Below, piece by piece: positions 9,694 to 17,427 of a stretch of DNA of 64,000 nt (position 1 is the stretch's first letter; the number at the start of each line of letters is the position of its first letter). The notes beneath the pieces are model-generated. The model saw nothing but the letters and a program-made list of their open reading frames with translations. It was not told where the DNA came from and ran no database searches. Source of the stretch: Actinomarinicola tropica (GTDB lineage Bacteria; Actinomycetota; Acidimicrobiia; Acidimicrobiales; SKKL01); assembly GCF_009650215.1 (NCBI RefSeq), contig NZ_CP045851.1:2507001-2571000 (forward strand), in the 5' to 3' direction. Made by a program: the position numbers and the translations under genes.

Positions 9694-11897
9694 GCGAGCG
9701 CCGCCGCCCACCACCGGTCGGCGGCCGCGGCGAGCTCCTCCCGGCGCCCGGGGTGGAGGGCTGCCCCGACGTCGTCCCAACGGGCGGCGAGCTCGTCGGC
9801 CGTGACCGCGTGGCCCACCGCGATCGGCGGGAGGTCGAGCAGCGCCGCCAGCCCCGCCGCCTTGGCGTCGAAGTACGGGGCGTCGACGACCAGCGCCGTC
9901 GGCCGCCCGGCGAGCAGCGCGAAGTACGCCAGGTGGTACGACCCGACGAGCGCCGCGCTCGCCCCGGCGCAGAGCTCGACCGCGAGCTGCGCGTCGGACG
10001 TGGCGTGGACGAGGTGCCAGCGGGCCCGCCGATCGGGTCGCGCGAGGTCGGCGAGCAGGTCCAGCTCCGCTGCGTGCCCCTGGTCGTTGATGACGACACC
10101 GACCACGTCGAGGCCCCGTTCGGCGGCCAGGGCGTCGATGGCGTCGGCCACGTCCTTCCACCGTGCTGGCTCGGCGAGGTTGTACTGGGCGACCCGCACG
10201 TGCACCAAGAGGTAGGTGCCCGGCTCCGGGAGGCGCGGGGTCCGTCCCTCGCCACCGGCGTCGCGGCCCGATCCGACGAGCGCGACCGCGTCGTCGGCGA
10301 CGACCTCGGACCCGATCCCCAGGGCGTGGAGGGCGTCCTGGGACAACGGGTCGCGAACGCCGATCCGCTCGCAGGCGCCGAAGATGTCCCGCACGTCGTC
10401 CGCCATGTCGGCCGAGATGGGTCCGACGCCCTGACCGGCCGCGACGACGCGTGCCCCCGCGTCGCGCGCCGCCCGTGCGAGCGCGGCACGACCGGCGACG
10501 ATCGAGGCGGCGAAGGGGGCGGCCACTCCCCCACCACCGGCGAACACGACGAGGTCGCCGGCGTCGAGGGCGAGCCCCGGAAGGTCCGCCACGACGTCGG
10601 CCAGGGAGCCGAGCCAGGCGCAGGGAGCGGCGAGCTGGGGCAGGTCCGCGCCGTCGGTGACGAGGTCGATCGCCCAACCGTCCGCGGGCGGATGCGCGAC
10701 GAGGCGCTCGATCGTGGCCTGGAGGATGGCGTCGTCACCGACGTTGGCAACGCCGCCACCCGAGACGACGACGACGCGGCGCCGGCGATCGACCGCGTCC
10801 GAGACCGGGGGCGCGGGGTGCGCGACCCTCACGTCGATCGCCGGCAGGTCGAGCAACCCGTCCACGCGGTACGCACGCTCGATGCGGTGGAGGATCGCCG
10901 CCGAGTCGCGACCTTCGGCGCTCATGCGCCGGGCGCTGAGGCGGTAGCGACCGACCACCTCGGGGACGAACCCGATCGTGTGGCCGGTCCGGGCCAGCCG
11001 GTGCACGAGCTCCCAGTCGTCGGCCGCGGCGAGGAGCGGGTCGCGGGTGTAGCCGCCCGCGGCGAGCACAGCATCGACGTCGATGACCGCCATGGTGTCG
11101 ATGGAGTTGGCGTCGGCGGTCAGGTAGGCCTCGCCCGGTGGCTCGGCCGACACCAGCCCCTGCGGCGCGCCATCGGGGTCGACGACCAGCAGCGGCCCGA
11201 AGGTGAAGGCGGCGCCCGCGGCGCGGGCGTGGCGGTGGAGAGCGGCGGCCGAGGGCAGCACGGTGTTGTCGGCGTCGAGGACCAGCGCGTGGCGGGTCGG
11301 CACGGCGTGGAGCAGGACGTCGCGGGCACGGGAGAGGCCCAGGGACAGGCGCGAGCGCAGGGCGTGCACGCCGTCGTCGCGCTCGAGGCCGGCCAGCACG
11401 TCGGCGGTGTCGTCGTTCGAGCCGTCGTCGAGGATCCAGATCTCGCCTCGGTCCTCGGGGTCCAACGACTCGAGCAGCGCCCGCGCCGAGCGCACCGCAG
11501 CCGGGAGGAGTCGGCCGTGGTTCCAGCTGATCGTGACGATGCTGAGGCCCGCCCGGCGCTCGGCGCGCGGGGGCAGTCCGGTGCGCAGGCGCTCCGCCTC
11601 CTCGTCCCGGTCGGGAGCGAGGAGGATCTCCCTCAGCGCGGCGGCCTGGCCCCGGCCGATGCCCTCGATCTCGACCAGGTGAGCGAGCAGCTCGTCGCGG
11701 AGAGCGAAGGCGCGGGCATCCATGCCCCGCACCTGCCGCGCCACCGCCTCGAGCCGAGGGCCGAGATCGACCTGGAGCTCGTGGTTGATCCGCTGGACGA
11801 CCTCGTCGATGCGCGCCGCGGTCGCACCGGACTCACCCGATGCCAGTGCGTCGCCGATCACCCGCCGGATGCGTTCGGCCCTGTCGCGTGCGCTCAC
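9690..11897 (-). CDS. GT2 glycosyltransferase fused to a polysaccharide pyruvyl transferase domain
   Basis: A 735-residue bifunctional-looking protein. Residues 1–115 are helical, then a GT-A (family 2) glycosyltransferase module (about 117–345) with SIVTISWNHG, DDGSND and a DAD motif. From about 395 a polysaccharide pyruvyl transferase (PS_pyruv_trans) domain follows, with a GGGVANVGDDAIL start, a second GGGGVAAPF glycine motif, GQGVGPIS, GVRDPLS and the late GSYHLAYFALL motif. Inferred activity: add a sugar and a 4,6-linked pyruvyl ketal to the same glycan. The GTG start overlaps the stop of the upstream gene (GTGA), making it the distal gene of a four-gene operon starting at 16547. An alternative is that the second domain is regulatory, but its motifs look intact. 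Confidence 0.75.
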   Translation of the reverse strand: MSARDRAERIRRVIGDALASGESGATAARIDEVVQRINHELQVDLGPRLEAVARQVRGMDARAFALRDELLAHLVEIEGIGRGQAAALREILLAPDRDEEAERLRTGLPPRAERRAGLSIVTISWNHGRLLPAAVRSARALLESLDPEDRGEIWILDDGSNDDTADVLAGLERDDGVHALRSRLSLGLSRARDVLLHAVPTRHALVLDADNTVLPSAAALHRHARAAGAAFTFGPLLVVDPDGAPQGLVSAEPPGEAYLTADANSIDTMAVIDVDAVLAAGGYTRDPLLAAADDWELVHRLARTGHTIGFVPEVVGRYRLSARRMSAEGRDSAAILHRIERAYRVDGLLDLPAIDVRVAHPAPPVSDAVDRRRRVVVVSGGGVANVGDDAILQATIERLVAHPPADGWAIDLVTDGADLPQLAAPCAWLGSLADVVADLPGLALDAGDLVVFAGGGGVAAPFAASIVAGRAALARAARDAGARVVAAGQGVGPISADMADDVRDIFGACERIGVRDPLSQDALHALGIGSEVVADDAVALVGSGRDAGGEGRTPRLPEPGTYLLVHVRVAQYNLAEPARWKDVADAIDALAAERGLDVVGVVINDQGHAAELDLLADLARPDRRARWHLVHATSDAQLAVELCAGASAALVGSYHLAYFALLAGRPTALVVDAPYFDAKAAGLAALLDLPPIAVGHAVTADELAARWDDVGAALHPGRREELAAAADRWWAAALA

Positions 11898-13615
11898 CGT
11901 GCACCGTCCTCGTCCGTGAACCACGTCCGGACCGCCCGCTCGAACGTGCCCCTCACCAGCTCGGCCCGGAGCGCGACGGTCGCGGCTCGCAGGTCGTCGA
12001 GCGACGGCAGCCGCCCGGGTGCCGCGACGATCGCCCCGGTCCCCTCGGGCATGCGGGAGCGCAGCACCTGGGCCAGCCCGTCGGGGGCCACCTGCAGGGG
12101 CATCGCGCCGGCCAGCACCGTCTCCAGCGTGCGGACGCCGTCGACGACCGGCTCCTCGCTCGCCCACGCCCGCACGGTGGTGGTGCGCAGCAGCGCGGCG
12201 TGCGCCGACCGGTCGAGGTCGAGGGGCCGCGGACCGCCGACGGGGTGCGTGGCGGCGACGACCTTCCCCGTCCCCCACGCCGCCTCCATCGCGACGACGG
12301 CCTCGGCCGCCAGCTGTCCACCGTCGCCGAGGTAGGTCCACGTGGTCGGACGCAACCCCTCGTCGACCGCGGCGGTGAGCCGGTGACGCCACCGGGCCGG
12401 GGCCCGCATCGACAGCGCACCCTCACCCCACCCGAGGGGGGTCCCCTCCTCCGCGGGCGGCCCGACCTGCCGGCCGACGGCCGCGGCGGCGAGCTCCGCC
12501 TCCAGCACCAGATCGATCCCGTCGATCGGGACGTGCGAAGCGATGCGGAGGACGGGTTCCCCCAGGTGCTCGGCCATCCGGGTGCGCCACGCCCGACGGA
12601 TGTCGGCCAGCTCGTCGGGGAGCCTCTCGACGGTGTCCTCGACGTAGGGCTGGTACACCATCGGCACCGACAGGACGGAGTCGACCGTGAGGGTCGGCGG
12701 GAAGGGCGCCCGGTCGAGCGCGCCGGCGGCGGCCAGGTTCGTCATCGTGATCAGGCACTTGACGCAGCGGCCGCAGTTGCCCACCTGATCCGGCTGCCAG
12801 CACACCTTCAGGTCGGGGAGCCCGCGCCCGTCGTCGGCGACGATGCGGATCTTCTCGGGCCGGGTCGTGGTGGAGCCGATGACGGTGAACCGGGTGGCCT
12901 CGGTGCCGTAGCCGGCGACGACGTCGACGTGGGCGCCGTCGGACAGGTGCGGCCGGTTGGCGACGGCGGCGGCGATGCCGACCTCGGAGAAGAGCGAGCC
13001 GACGGCGAGGACGACGCCGGTGAACGCGGCGCCGTGGAGGAGCCGCCAGTCGGCGACCGCGTCGAACGCGCCGCGGTTGCCGGTCTCGAGCGCGAGGTGC
13101 GCGTAGCCGACCCGTGCGGCGACCTCGGCCGAGGTGGCGTGGGCACCGGCCGCCGCGGCGGGGTCGCCGAGATCGATGCCCTCGATGGTGATCAGCCGGT
13201 CGGGCGGCGTCGACGCCTGCTCCCAGACGTCCAGGGAGTGCCAGGAGTCGACCCCCCGGGAGAACAGCAGGCCGCGCTCCTCGCCCGAGGGCTCCGCCGG
13301 GCGCTGCTCGGCGGCGGTGACGGCGGCGCCCCGACCGCCCACCCAGCCGGCGTAGATCGCGGCGCTGTGCTGCGCACCGCGCACGAGCTGGGGCGACGCC
13401 GGCGCCTCGACGGCGAGGTCCTCGCCGAGCGACGTGGCGAGCAACGCCGACAGGGCGAGGAACGGGTTGGCCGTCCGGTCGACCGCCGGGAGCAGCTCGA
13501 GGGGGACGCCGATGAGCAGGTCGACGTCGAAGCTGGCAGGGTCGTCGCCGTGCAGCCGCGCGCGCAGGTGGGCGCGCCGGCCGTGGACCTGGAGGCGGGT
13601 CGGCAGGAGGCGCAC
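11894..13615 (-). CDS. PP-loop-like protein with a cysteine cluster, function unknown
   Basis: A 573-residue protein I cannot assign to a named family. A central segment reads LLFSRGVDSWHS (SRGVDS at residues 119–124), resembling the SGGxDS pyrophosphate loop of N-type ATP pyrophosphatases with one glycine replaced by Arg. Further on, at about residues 278–286, a GNCGRCVKC cluster resembles the zinc- or metal-binding cysteine sets of QueC-like PP-loop proteins. The N-terminal 80 residues look like a beta-rich domain, and the C-terminal third is mixed alpha/beta. The GTG start at 13615 lies 2 nt after the upstream GT4 gene's stop and its own stop overlaps the next gene by 4 bp. The context (two glycosyltransferases and a GT2–pyruvyltransferase) suggests an ATP-dependent modification of a glycan precursor; this is inference only. 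Confidence 0.55.
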   Translation of the reverse strand: MRLLPTRLQVHGRRAHLRARLHGDDPASFDVDLLIGVPLELLPAVDRTANPFLALSALLATSLGEDLAVEAPASPQLVRGAQHSAAIYAGWVGGRGAAVTAAEQRPAEPSGEERGLLFSRGVDSWHSLDVWEQASTPPDRLITIEGIDLGDPAAAAGAHATSAEVAARVGYAHLALETGNRGAFDAVADWRLLHGAAFTGVVLAVGSLFSEVGIAAAVANRPHLSDGAHVDVVAGYGTEATRFTVIGSTTTRPEKIRIVADDGRGLPDLKVCWQPDQVGNCGRCVKCLITMTNLAAAGALDRAPFPPTLTVDSVLSVPMVYQPYVEDTVERLPDELADIRRAWRTRMAEHLGEPVLRIASHVPIDGIDLVLEAELAAAAVGRQVGPPAEEGTPLGWGEGALSMRAPARWRHRLTAAVDEGLRPTTWTYLGDGGQLAAEAVVAMEAAWGTGKVVAATHPVGGPRPLDLDRSAHAALLRTTTVRAWASEEPVVDGVRTLETVLAGAMPLQVAPDGLAQVLRSRMPEGTGAIVAAPGRLPSLDDLRAATVALRAELVRGTFERAVRTWFTDEDGAR

Positions 13616-13617
13616 GA

Positions 13618-15183
13618 TCAGTCCACCCGATCGACGACCGACGCCACGTGGTGGCGCAGGCGCTCGGCGAAGGCGTCGTTCGAGAACGTCGTCGCCCGCT
13701 CCCGTGCCGCCGCCGACATCGTGCCGAGGAGCTCGGGGGCGTCGATGAGCTGGCGGGTGCGTGCGACGAGCTCGTCGACGTCGGCGAAGTGGAACCCGCT
13801 CACACCGTGCTCGACCGACTCGACCTGACCGGCGGCACCGATCACGACCGGGACGGCGCCGGCCGACATGGCCTCGACGGTCGTGATGCCGAAGTGCTCG
13901 AACGCCTCGGGGTGCCGGCGCGGATCCTCGCCGAGCCCCGTGGCGTGCCAGTAGATCGACGATCGCGCGTACAGGTCGGCCAGCTCGCGGCCCGGGACGT
14001 CGACGTGGAAGACGACCGGCAGGCCCTCGGCGGCGGCCCGCACCTCGTCGAGGTACGGCTGCGCCGCGGGGGCGCACCCTCCGGCGAGGTGGAGCTCCCA
14101 GCCGTCGACCCCGCCCTCGACGAGTTGGCGGAACGCTCTGACCAGCTCCAGCTGCTTCTTCGAGTGGCCGCCCTCGCGGAAGAACCGCCCGACGGAGCTG
14201 ATGATCCGGTCCTTCGGGCCGGCGTCGAACATCGTGACCGGCGGGTGGAGGACGTCGGAGTCGGCGTCCCACAGGAGGCGCACCCACTCCTGGGTGAAGG
14301 CCGAGTTGGAGAGCACGAGGTCGTAGGTGGCGAGGAAGTCGGCGCGCGACGGGTTCTCCCACGCCGCCGGGAACCGGCGGGCCAGCGCGGGGACGGCCCC
14401 CTCGCCGGCGACGACGTCGATGACCGGCACGCCGAGCCGGCGGTTGTCCGCCGCTCCGAGCAGCTCGGTGGGGAGGAAGGACGAGGAGACGACCTCGATC
14501 TCGACCGGGGACCCGTCGGGGCGGCCCACGGCGACACCGGACAGCACGGTGACCCGACGCTGGTCGAACCGGCTGCGCACGGGGGTCAGCGCGCCCGTGG
14601 CGATCGTCTGCCCGTCGGCGCGCACCTCCACGTCGACCGGCTCGATGTTGCCGGGCAGGTACCGGCCGAGGACCACGTGCACGGGGACGCGCGTCGCCGG
14701 GGGCAGCTCGGCGTCGAGCACGGCGCGGCCGTCGGTCCAGCGGATCGAGTGGCGGCTGGCGCGCTCCCACGGGTGGAGGCCGGAGCGCCCGGCGACCCGG
14801 TGCCGCCAGCGACGGGTGCTCTCGTCGACGGCGCGGGTCAGGCGGCGACGCGGGGAGTCGGCTCCGTGGAGCGCAGCCGGGAAGTGGACGACGTAGATGC
14901 TGTGCCGAGCCGACGAGCGCTCCGAGGACAGGTAGGAGGCGTTGACGAACAGGTCGAGGTCGGCGGTCGCCCGCTCCACCGCGTCGAGGTCGTCGCCGAT
15001 CCGCCGGACACCGACGCCGGCGAGGTCGCAGCCCAGCCGTTCGCCCAGGACGTCGAGGTCGACGTCCTCGATCGCGAGCAGCTCCACGTCGTGCTCCTCC
15101 GCCAGGGCCTCGGCGATGCCGGCGGCGAACCGCTCACCGCCGCCGAGCGTCGACCAGAATCGGTCGTAGACGCCGGCCTTCAC
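13618..15183 (-). CDS. Family 4 glycosyltransferase with an inserted beta-rich domain
   Basis: A 521-residue GT-B (GT4) enzyme. The N-terminal Rossmann half begins GVYDRFWSTLGGGER (the GG loop of retaining GT4 enzymes). The C-terminal half has SVGRFFREGGHSKKQ, HLAGG, and the EAFEHFGITTVEAMSAG nucleotide-sugar motif. Between them, about residues 134–251, sits a beta-strand-rich insert starting GLHPWERASRHSIRWTDGRA and ending with an LGVPVIDV-like strand. A similar insert occurs in the GT2 protein encoded just upstream. The GTG start overlaps that gene's stop by 4 bp (GTGA). The sugar donor cannot be predicted. Confidence 0.8.
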   Translation of the reverse strand: MKAGVYDRFWSTLGGGERFAAGIAEALAEEHDVELLAIEDVDLDVLGERLGCDLAGVGVRRIGDDLDAVERATADLDLFVNASYLSSERSSARHSIYVVHFPAALHGADSPRRRLTRAVDESTRRWRHRVAGRSGLHPWERASRHSIRWTDGRAVLDAELPPATRVPVHVVLGRYLPGNIEPVDVEVRADGQTIATGALTPVRSRFDQRRVTVLSGVAVGRPDGSPVEIEVVSSSFLPTELLGAADNRRLGVPVIDVVAGEGAVPALARRFPAAWENPSRADFLATYDLVLSNSAFTQEWVRLLWDADSDVLHPPVTMFDAGPKDRIISSVGRFFREGGHSKKQLELVRAFRQLVEGGVDGWELHLAGGCAPAAQPYLDEVRAAAEGLPVVFHVDVPGRELADLYARSSIYWHATGLGEDPRRHPEAFEHFGITTVEAMSAGAVPVVIGAAGQVESVEHGVSGFHFADVDELVARTRQLIDAPELLGTMSAAARERATTFSNDAFAERLRHHVASVVDRVD

Positions 15184-16547
15184 GAGACGCGCGCCGGGGT
15201 CGGGGGGTCCATGCGGGACGCCAGGTCGGCGTCGGGCACGATCTGTCGACGGCGGAGACCGGCACGTGACGCGAGGGCCCAGGGCAGCAGCTGCGCCCAG
15301 GCCAGCCACGAGCGGAGGCGACGGCGCACGAGCGTGGTGGACGGACGTCGTCCTCGCAGCAGCGGGCGGACGACGTCCCGACGGGCGTAGGACGCCGTCG
15401 CGAGGAGGTGGCGCACCGCTGCACCGGCGGCGAGCCCCGGCGGGGCGTTGCGCGTCAGCATCAGGAGGCGGTTGCGCTCGACGTAGTGCTGGAAGACGGG
15501 CGAGCCCTCGCCGGTGGAGGTGGCGTGCAGGTGGCGGCAGACCGACGCCGGCACGGTGCGGTAGCGCCAGCCCTGCGCCTGGCCCCGCCACGAGAGGTCG
15601 GTGTCCTCGTAGTAGAGGAAGAACCGCTCCTCGAACATCCCGACCGAGCGCAGGTAGGCAGGGCGCAGCAGCACGCTCCCCCCGCACCAGGCGAACACGT
15701 CGGTCGGCTCGTCGTGCTGGCCCTCGTCGACCTCGAGGAACCCACGGTCGGCCCCGGAGCCGTCGGGCAGCACGCGGGAGCCGACGTTGTTGATCACATC
15801 CCGGCGAGGGCCGTCGACGACGACCTCGAGGGTGGTGGGCGTGGTGCCGACGTCGGCGGTGACCGGCCCGTCGCGGCCGTCGACGGTGACGGTGGTCGGC
15901 CGGTCCGATCGCAGCCGCAGCGCGACCCGGTGAGGGCCGGACTCGTCGTCGACGGGGACGCGCACGACGGCGCGGGCCGCCGTCCAGGAGAACGGGCCGT
16001 CGGGACCCGGCTCGATGCCGTGGAGCCCCTGGCCGAGCTGCAGGTCGGCCCACCGGTCGACGCCGTCGACGGTGACGCCCTCGAGGCGGACGCCGAGCTC
16101 GCGCGGGTCCCCACCCCCCGGGCGGTACGTGGTGGACCCGATGACGACGTCGAGGTAGCGGTGGGCGAAGAGGATCTTCGGGCAGGCCGCGCCGAGCGTG
16201 GGGTCCTGCTCCATCGCGTCGACCAAGGGCGTCAGCCAGCCGGGCTCCACGGTCGCGTCGTTGTTGAGCAGGGCGACGAGGTCGACGCCGTCGAGGTCGA
16301 CCAGAGCGACGTTGTTGGCGGGGAACCCCGTGTTGGTGGCCTGCCGACGGAGGTCGACGTGGGGGAAGCGGCGGGCGATCTCCTCGGCGCTGCCGTCGGT
16401 CGACGCGTTGTCGACCACGACGACCTGGAGGCGGTCCGCCGGCCACTCGAGGAGCGCCAGGCTCTCCAAGCAACGGAGGACGTGCTCGCCGCCTTGGTAG
16501 TTGAGCACGATGATGCGGACGAGCGGAGCGCGCACGTGTCCTTCCAT
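15180..16547 (-). CDS. Family 2 glycosyltransferase (rhamnosyltransferase-like) with an inserted beta-rich domain
   Basis: A 455-residue GT-A enzyme. It has LNYQGGEHVLRCLESL, the VDNASTDGS nucleotide-binding segment, LNNDA (DXD equivalent) and the acceptor/base motif FLYYEDTDLSWRGQ near residue 320, as in bacterial rhamnosyltransferase-type GT2 enzymes. Between the donor half and the acceptor half, about residues 172–280, is an extra beta-rich module beginning GLHGIEPGPDGPFSWTAARA. It is first gene of a minus-strand operon of four overlapping genes. The ATG at 16547 is preceded by only 10 nt and then the 18-base poly-G/C tract; a GTG nine nt downstream (residue 5) is an alternative start. Confidence 0.82.
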   Translation of the reverse strand: MEGHVRAPLVRIIVLNYQGGEHVLRCLESLALLEWPADRLQVVVVDNASTDGSAEEIARRFPHVDLRRQATNTGFPANNVALVDLDGVDLVALLNNDATVEPGWLTPLVDAMEQDPTLGAACPKILFAHRYLDVVIGSTTYRPGGGDPRELGVRLEGVTVDGVDRWADLQLGQGLHGIEPGPDGPFSWTAARAVVRVPVDDESGPHRVALRLRSDRPTTVTVDGRDGPVTADVGTTPTTLEVVVDGPRRDVINNVGSRVLPDGSGADRGFLEVDEGQHDEPTDVFAWCGGSVLLRPAYLRSVGMFEERFFLYYEDTDLSWRGQAQGWRYRTVPASVCRHLHATSTGEGSPVFQHYVERNRLLMLTRNAPPGLAAGAAVRHLLATASYARRDVVRPLLRGRRPSTTLVRRRLRSWLAWAQLLPWALASRAGLRRRQIVPDADLASRMDPPTPARVS

Positions 16548-16557
16548 GGCGGGCGTC

Positions 16558-16575
16558 GGGGGGGGGGGGGGGGGG
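16558..16575. repeat. 18-base poly-G homopolymer in a divergent promoter region
   Basis: Eighteen consecutive G residues on the plus strand, in the 55-bp gap between the GT2 gene (minus, start 16547) and the ABC permease gene (plus, start 16603). It lies 13 bp upstream of a TAGGCT -10 element for the permease, covering the expected -35/spacer position, and on the other strand is a C-tract 10 nt before the GT2 ATG. Long mononucleotide tracts at such positions are known phase-variation switches in other bacteria. A sequencing artefact (two-colour chemistry poly-G) cannot be excluded from sequence alone. Confidence 0.85.
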
Positions 16576-16588
16576 CAGCAGGCGGCAG

Positions 16589-16594
16589 TAGGCT
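16589..16594 (+). promoter_or_regulatory. -10 element (TAGGCT) for the Wzm/Wzt operon
   Basis: TAGGCT ends 8 nt before the GTG start of the ABC permease gene, giving a leaderless or near-leaderless transcript. With 17-bp spacing the -35 hexamer would fall at about 16566–16571, inside the poly-G tract. Confidence 0.45.
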
Positions 16595-16602
16595 GACCGG
16601 CC

Positions 16603-17427
16603 GTGTCGATCGTAGGCGAGCGCGTCTCGCAGGCCTATCCAACCGAGCTGCTCAGCAACCTCACGCTGCGCGAGCTGCGCTCGAAGTACAAGCGCTCCGT
16701 GCTCGGCTGGACGTGGTCGATCGCCAACCCCCTGATGACGATCGCCGTCTACACGGTGGTCTTCGCCACGTTCATCGACATCCCGCCGCCGGTCGGAGAT
16801 CCGAGCGGGATGCACATCTACGGCTTCTTCCTCGTCTGCGGGCTCCTCCCGTGGACCCTCCTCGCCCAGGGCCTCACCGGGGCGGTGTCGTCGCTCACGG
16901 CCAACGAGGGGTTGATCAAGAAGGTGTACTTCCCGCGGTCGGTCCTGACGACGGCCACCGTGCTGTCGTGGCTGGCGTCGCACCTCATCGAGGTGGGGGT
17001 GCTCCTCGTCGCCCTGCTGCTGTTCGGCAACATGGTGCTGCCGTGGGCGGTGCCGCTGCTGCTCGTCACGCTGCTGCTCAGCGGCTTCATCCTGGGGCTC
17101 GGGCTCCTGCTCGCCCCGGCGAACGTGTACTTCCGCGACATCGAGCACTTCACCGGAATCTTCCTGAACCTCTGGTTCTGGCTCACCCCGATCATCTACC
17201 CGGCGTCGCTGCTCGAGCACCGGCAGGTGGGTGGCATCGAGCTGACCACGTTGCTGGAGCTCAACCCGATGTTCCACTTCGTCGAGGCGTACCGCTCGCT
17301 GCTCTACGACCTGGCGTGGCCCTCGCTCACCACGTGGTTGGCGATGGTCGCCGCCGCCGGCATGGCGGTCGTGGTCGGCGCCCTGGCGTTCCGCCGGCTC
17401 GAGCCCCGCCTCGCCGAGGAGCTCTGA
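16603..17427 (+). CDS. ABC-2 type polysaccharide export permease (Wzm/TagG-like)
   Basis: A 274-residue membrane protein with about six hydrophobic segments. It has the family's N-terminal amphipathic stretch (LTLRELRSKYKRSVLGWTWS) before the first membrane helix and a C-terminal LNPMFHFVEAYRSLLY motif, both characteristic of Wzm/TagG/RfbA permeases that export lipid-linked polysaccharides. The GTG start is dictated by the frame and by the -10 element 8 nt upstream. Its stop overlaps the ATPase gene start by 1 nt (TGATG). Together they form an O-antigen or teichoic-acid type exporter in the cytoplasmic membrane. Confidence 0.9.
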   Translation: MSIVGERVSQAYPTELLSNLTLRELRSKYKRSVLGWTWSIANPLMTIAVYTVVFATFIDIPPPVGDPSGMHIYGFFLVCGLLPWTLLAQGLTGAVSSLTANEGLIKKVYFPRSVLTTATVLSWLASHLIEVGVLLVALLLFGNMVLPWAVPLLLVTLLLSGFILGLGLLLAPANVYFRDIEHFTGIFLNLWFWLTPIIYPASLLEHRQVGGIELTTLLELNPMFHFVEAYRSLLYDLAWPSLTTWLAMVAAAGMAVVVGALAFRRLEPRLAEEL

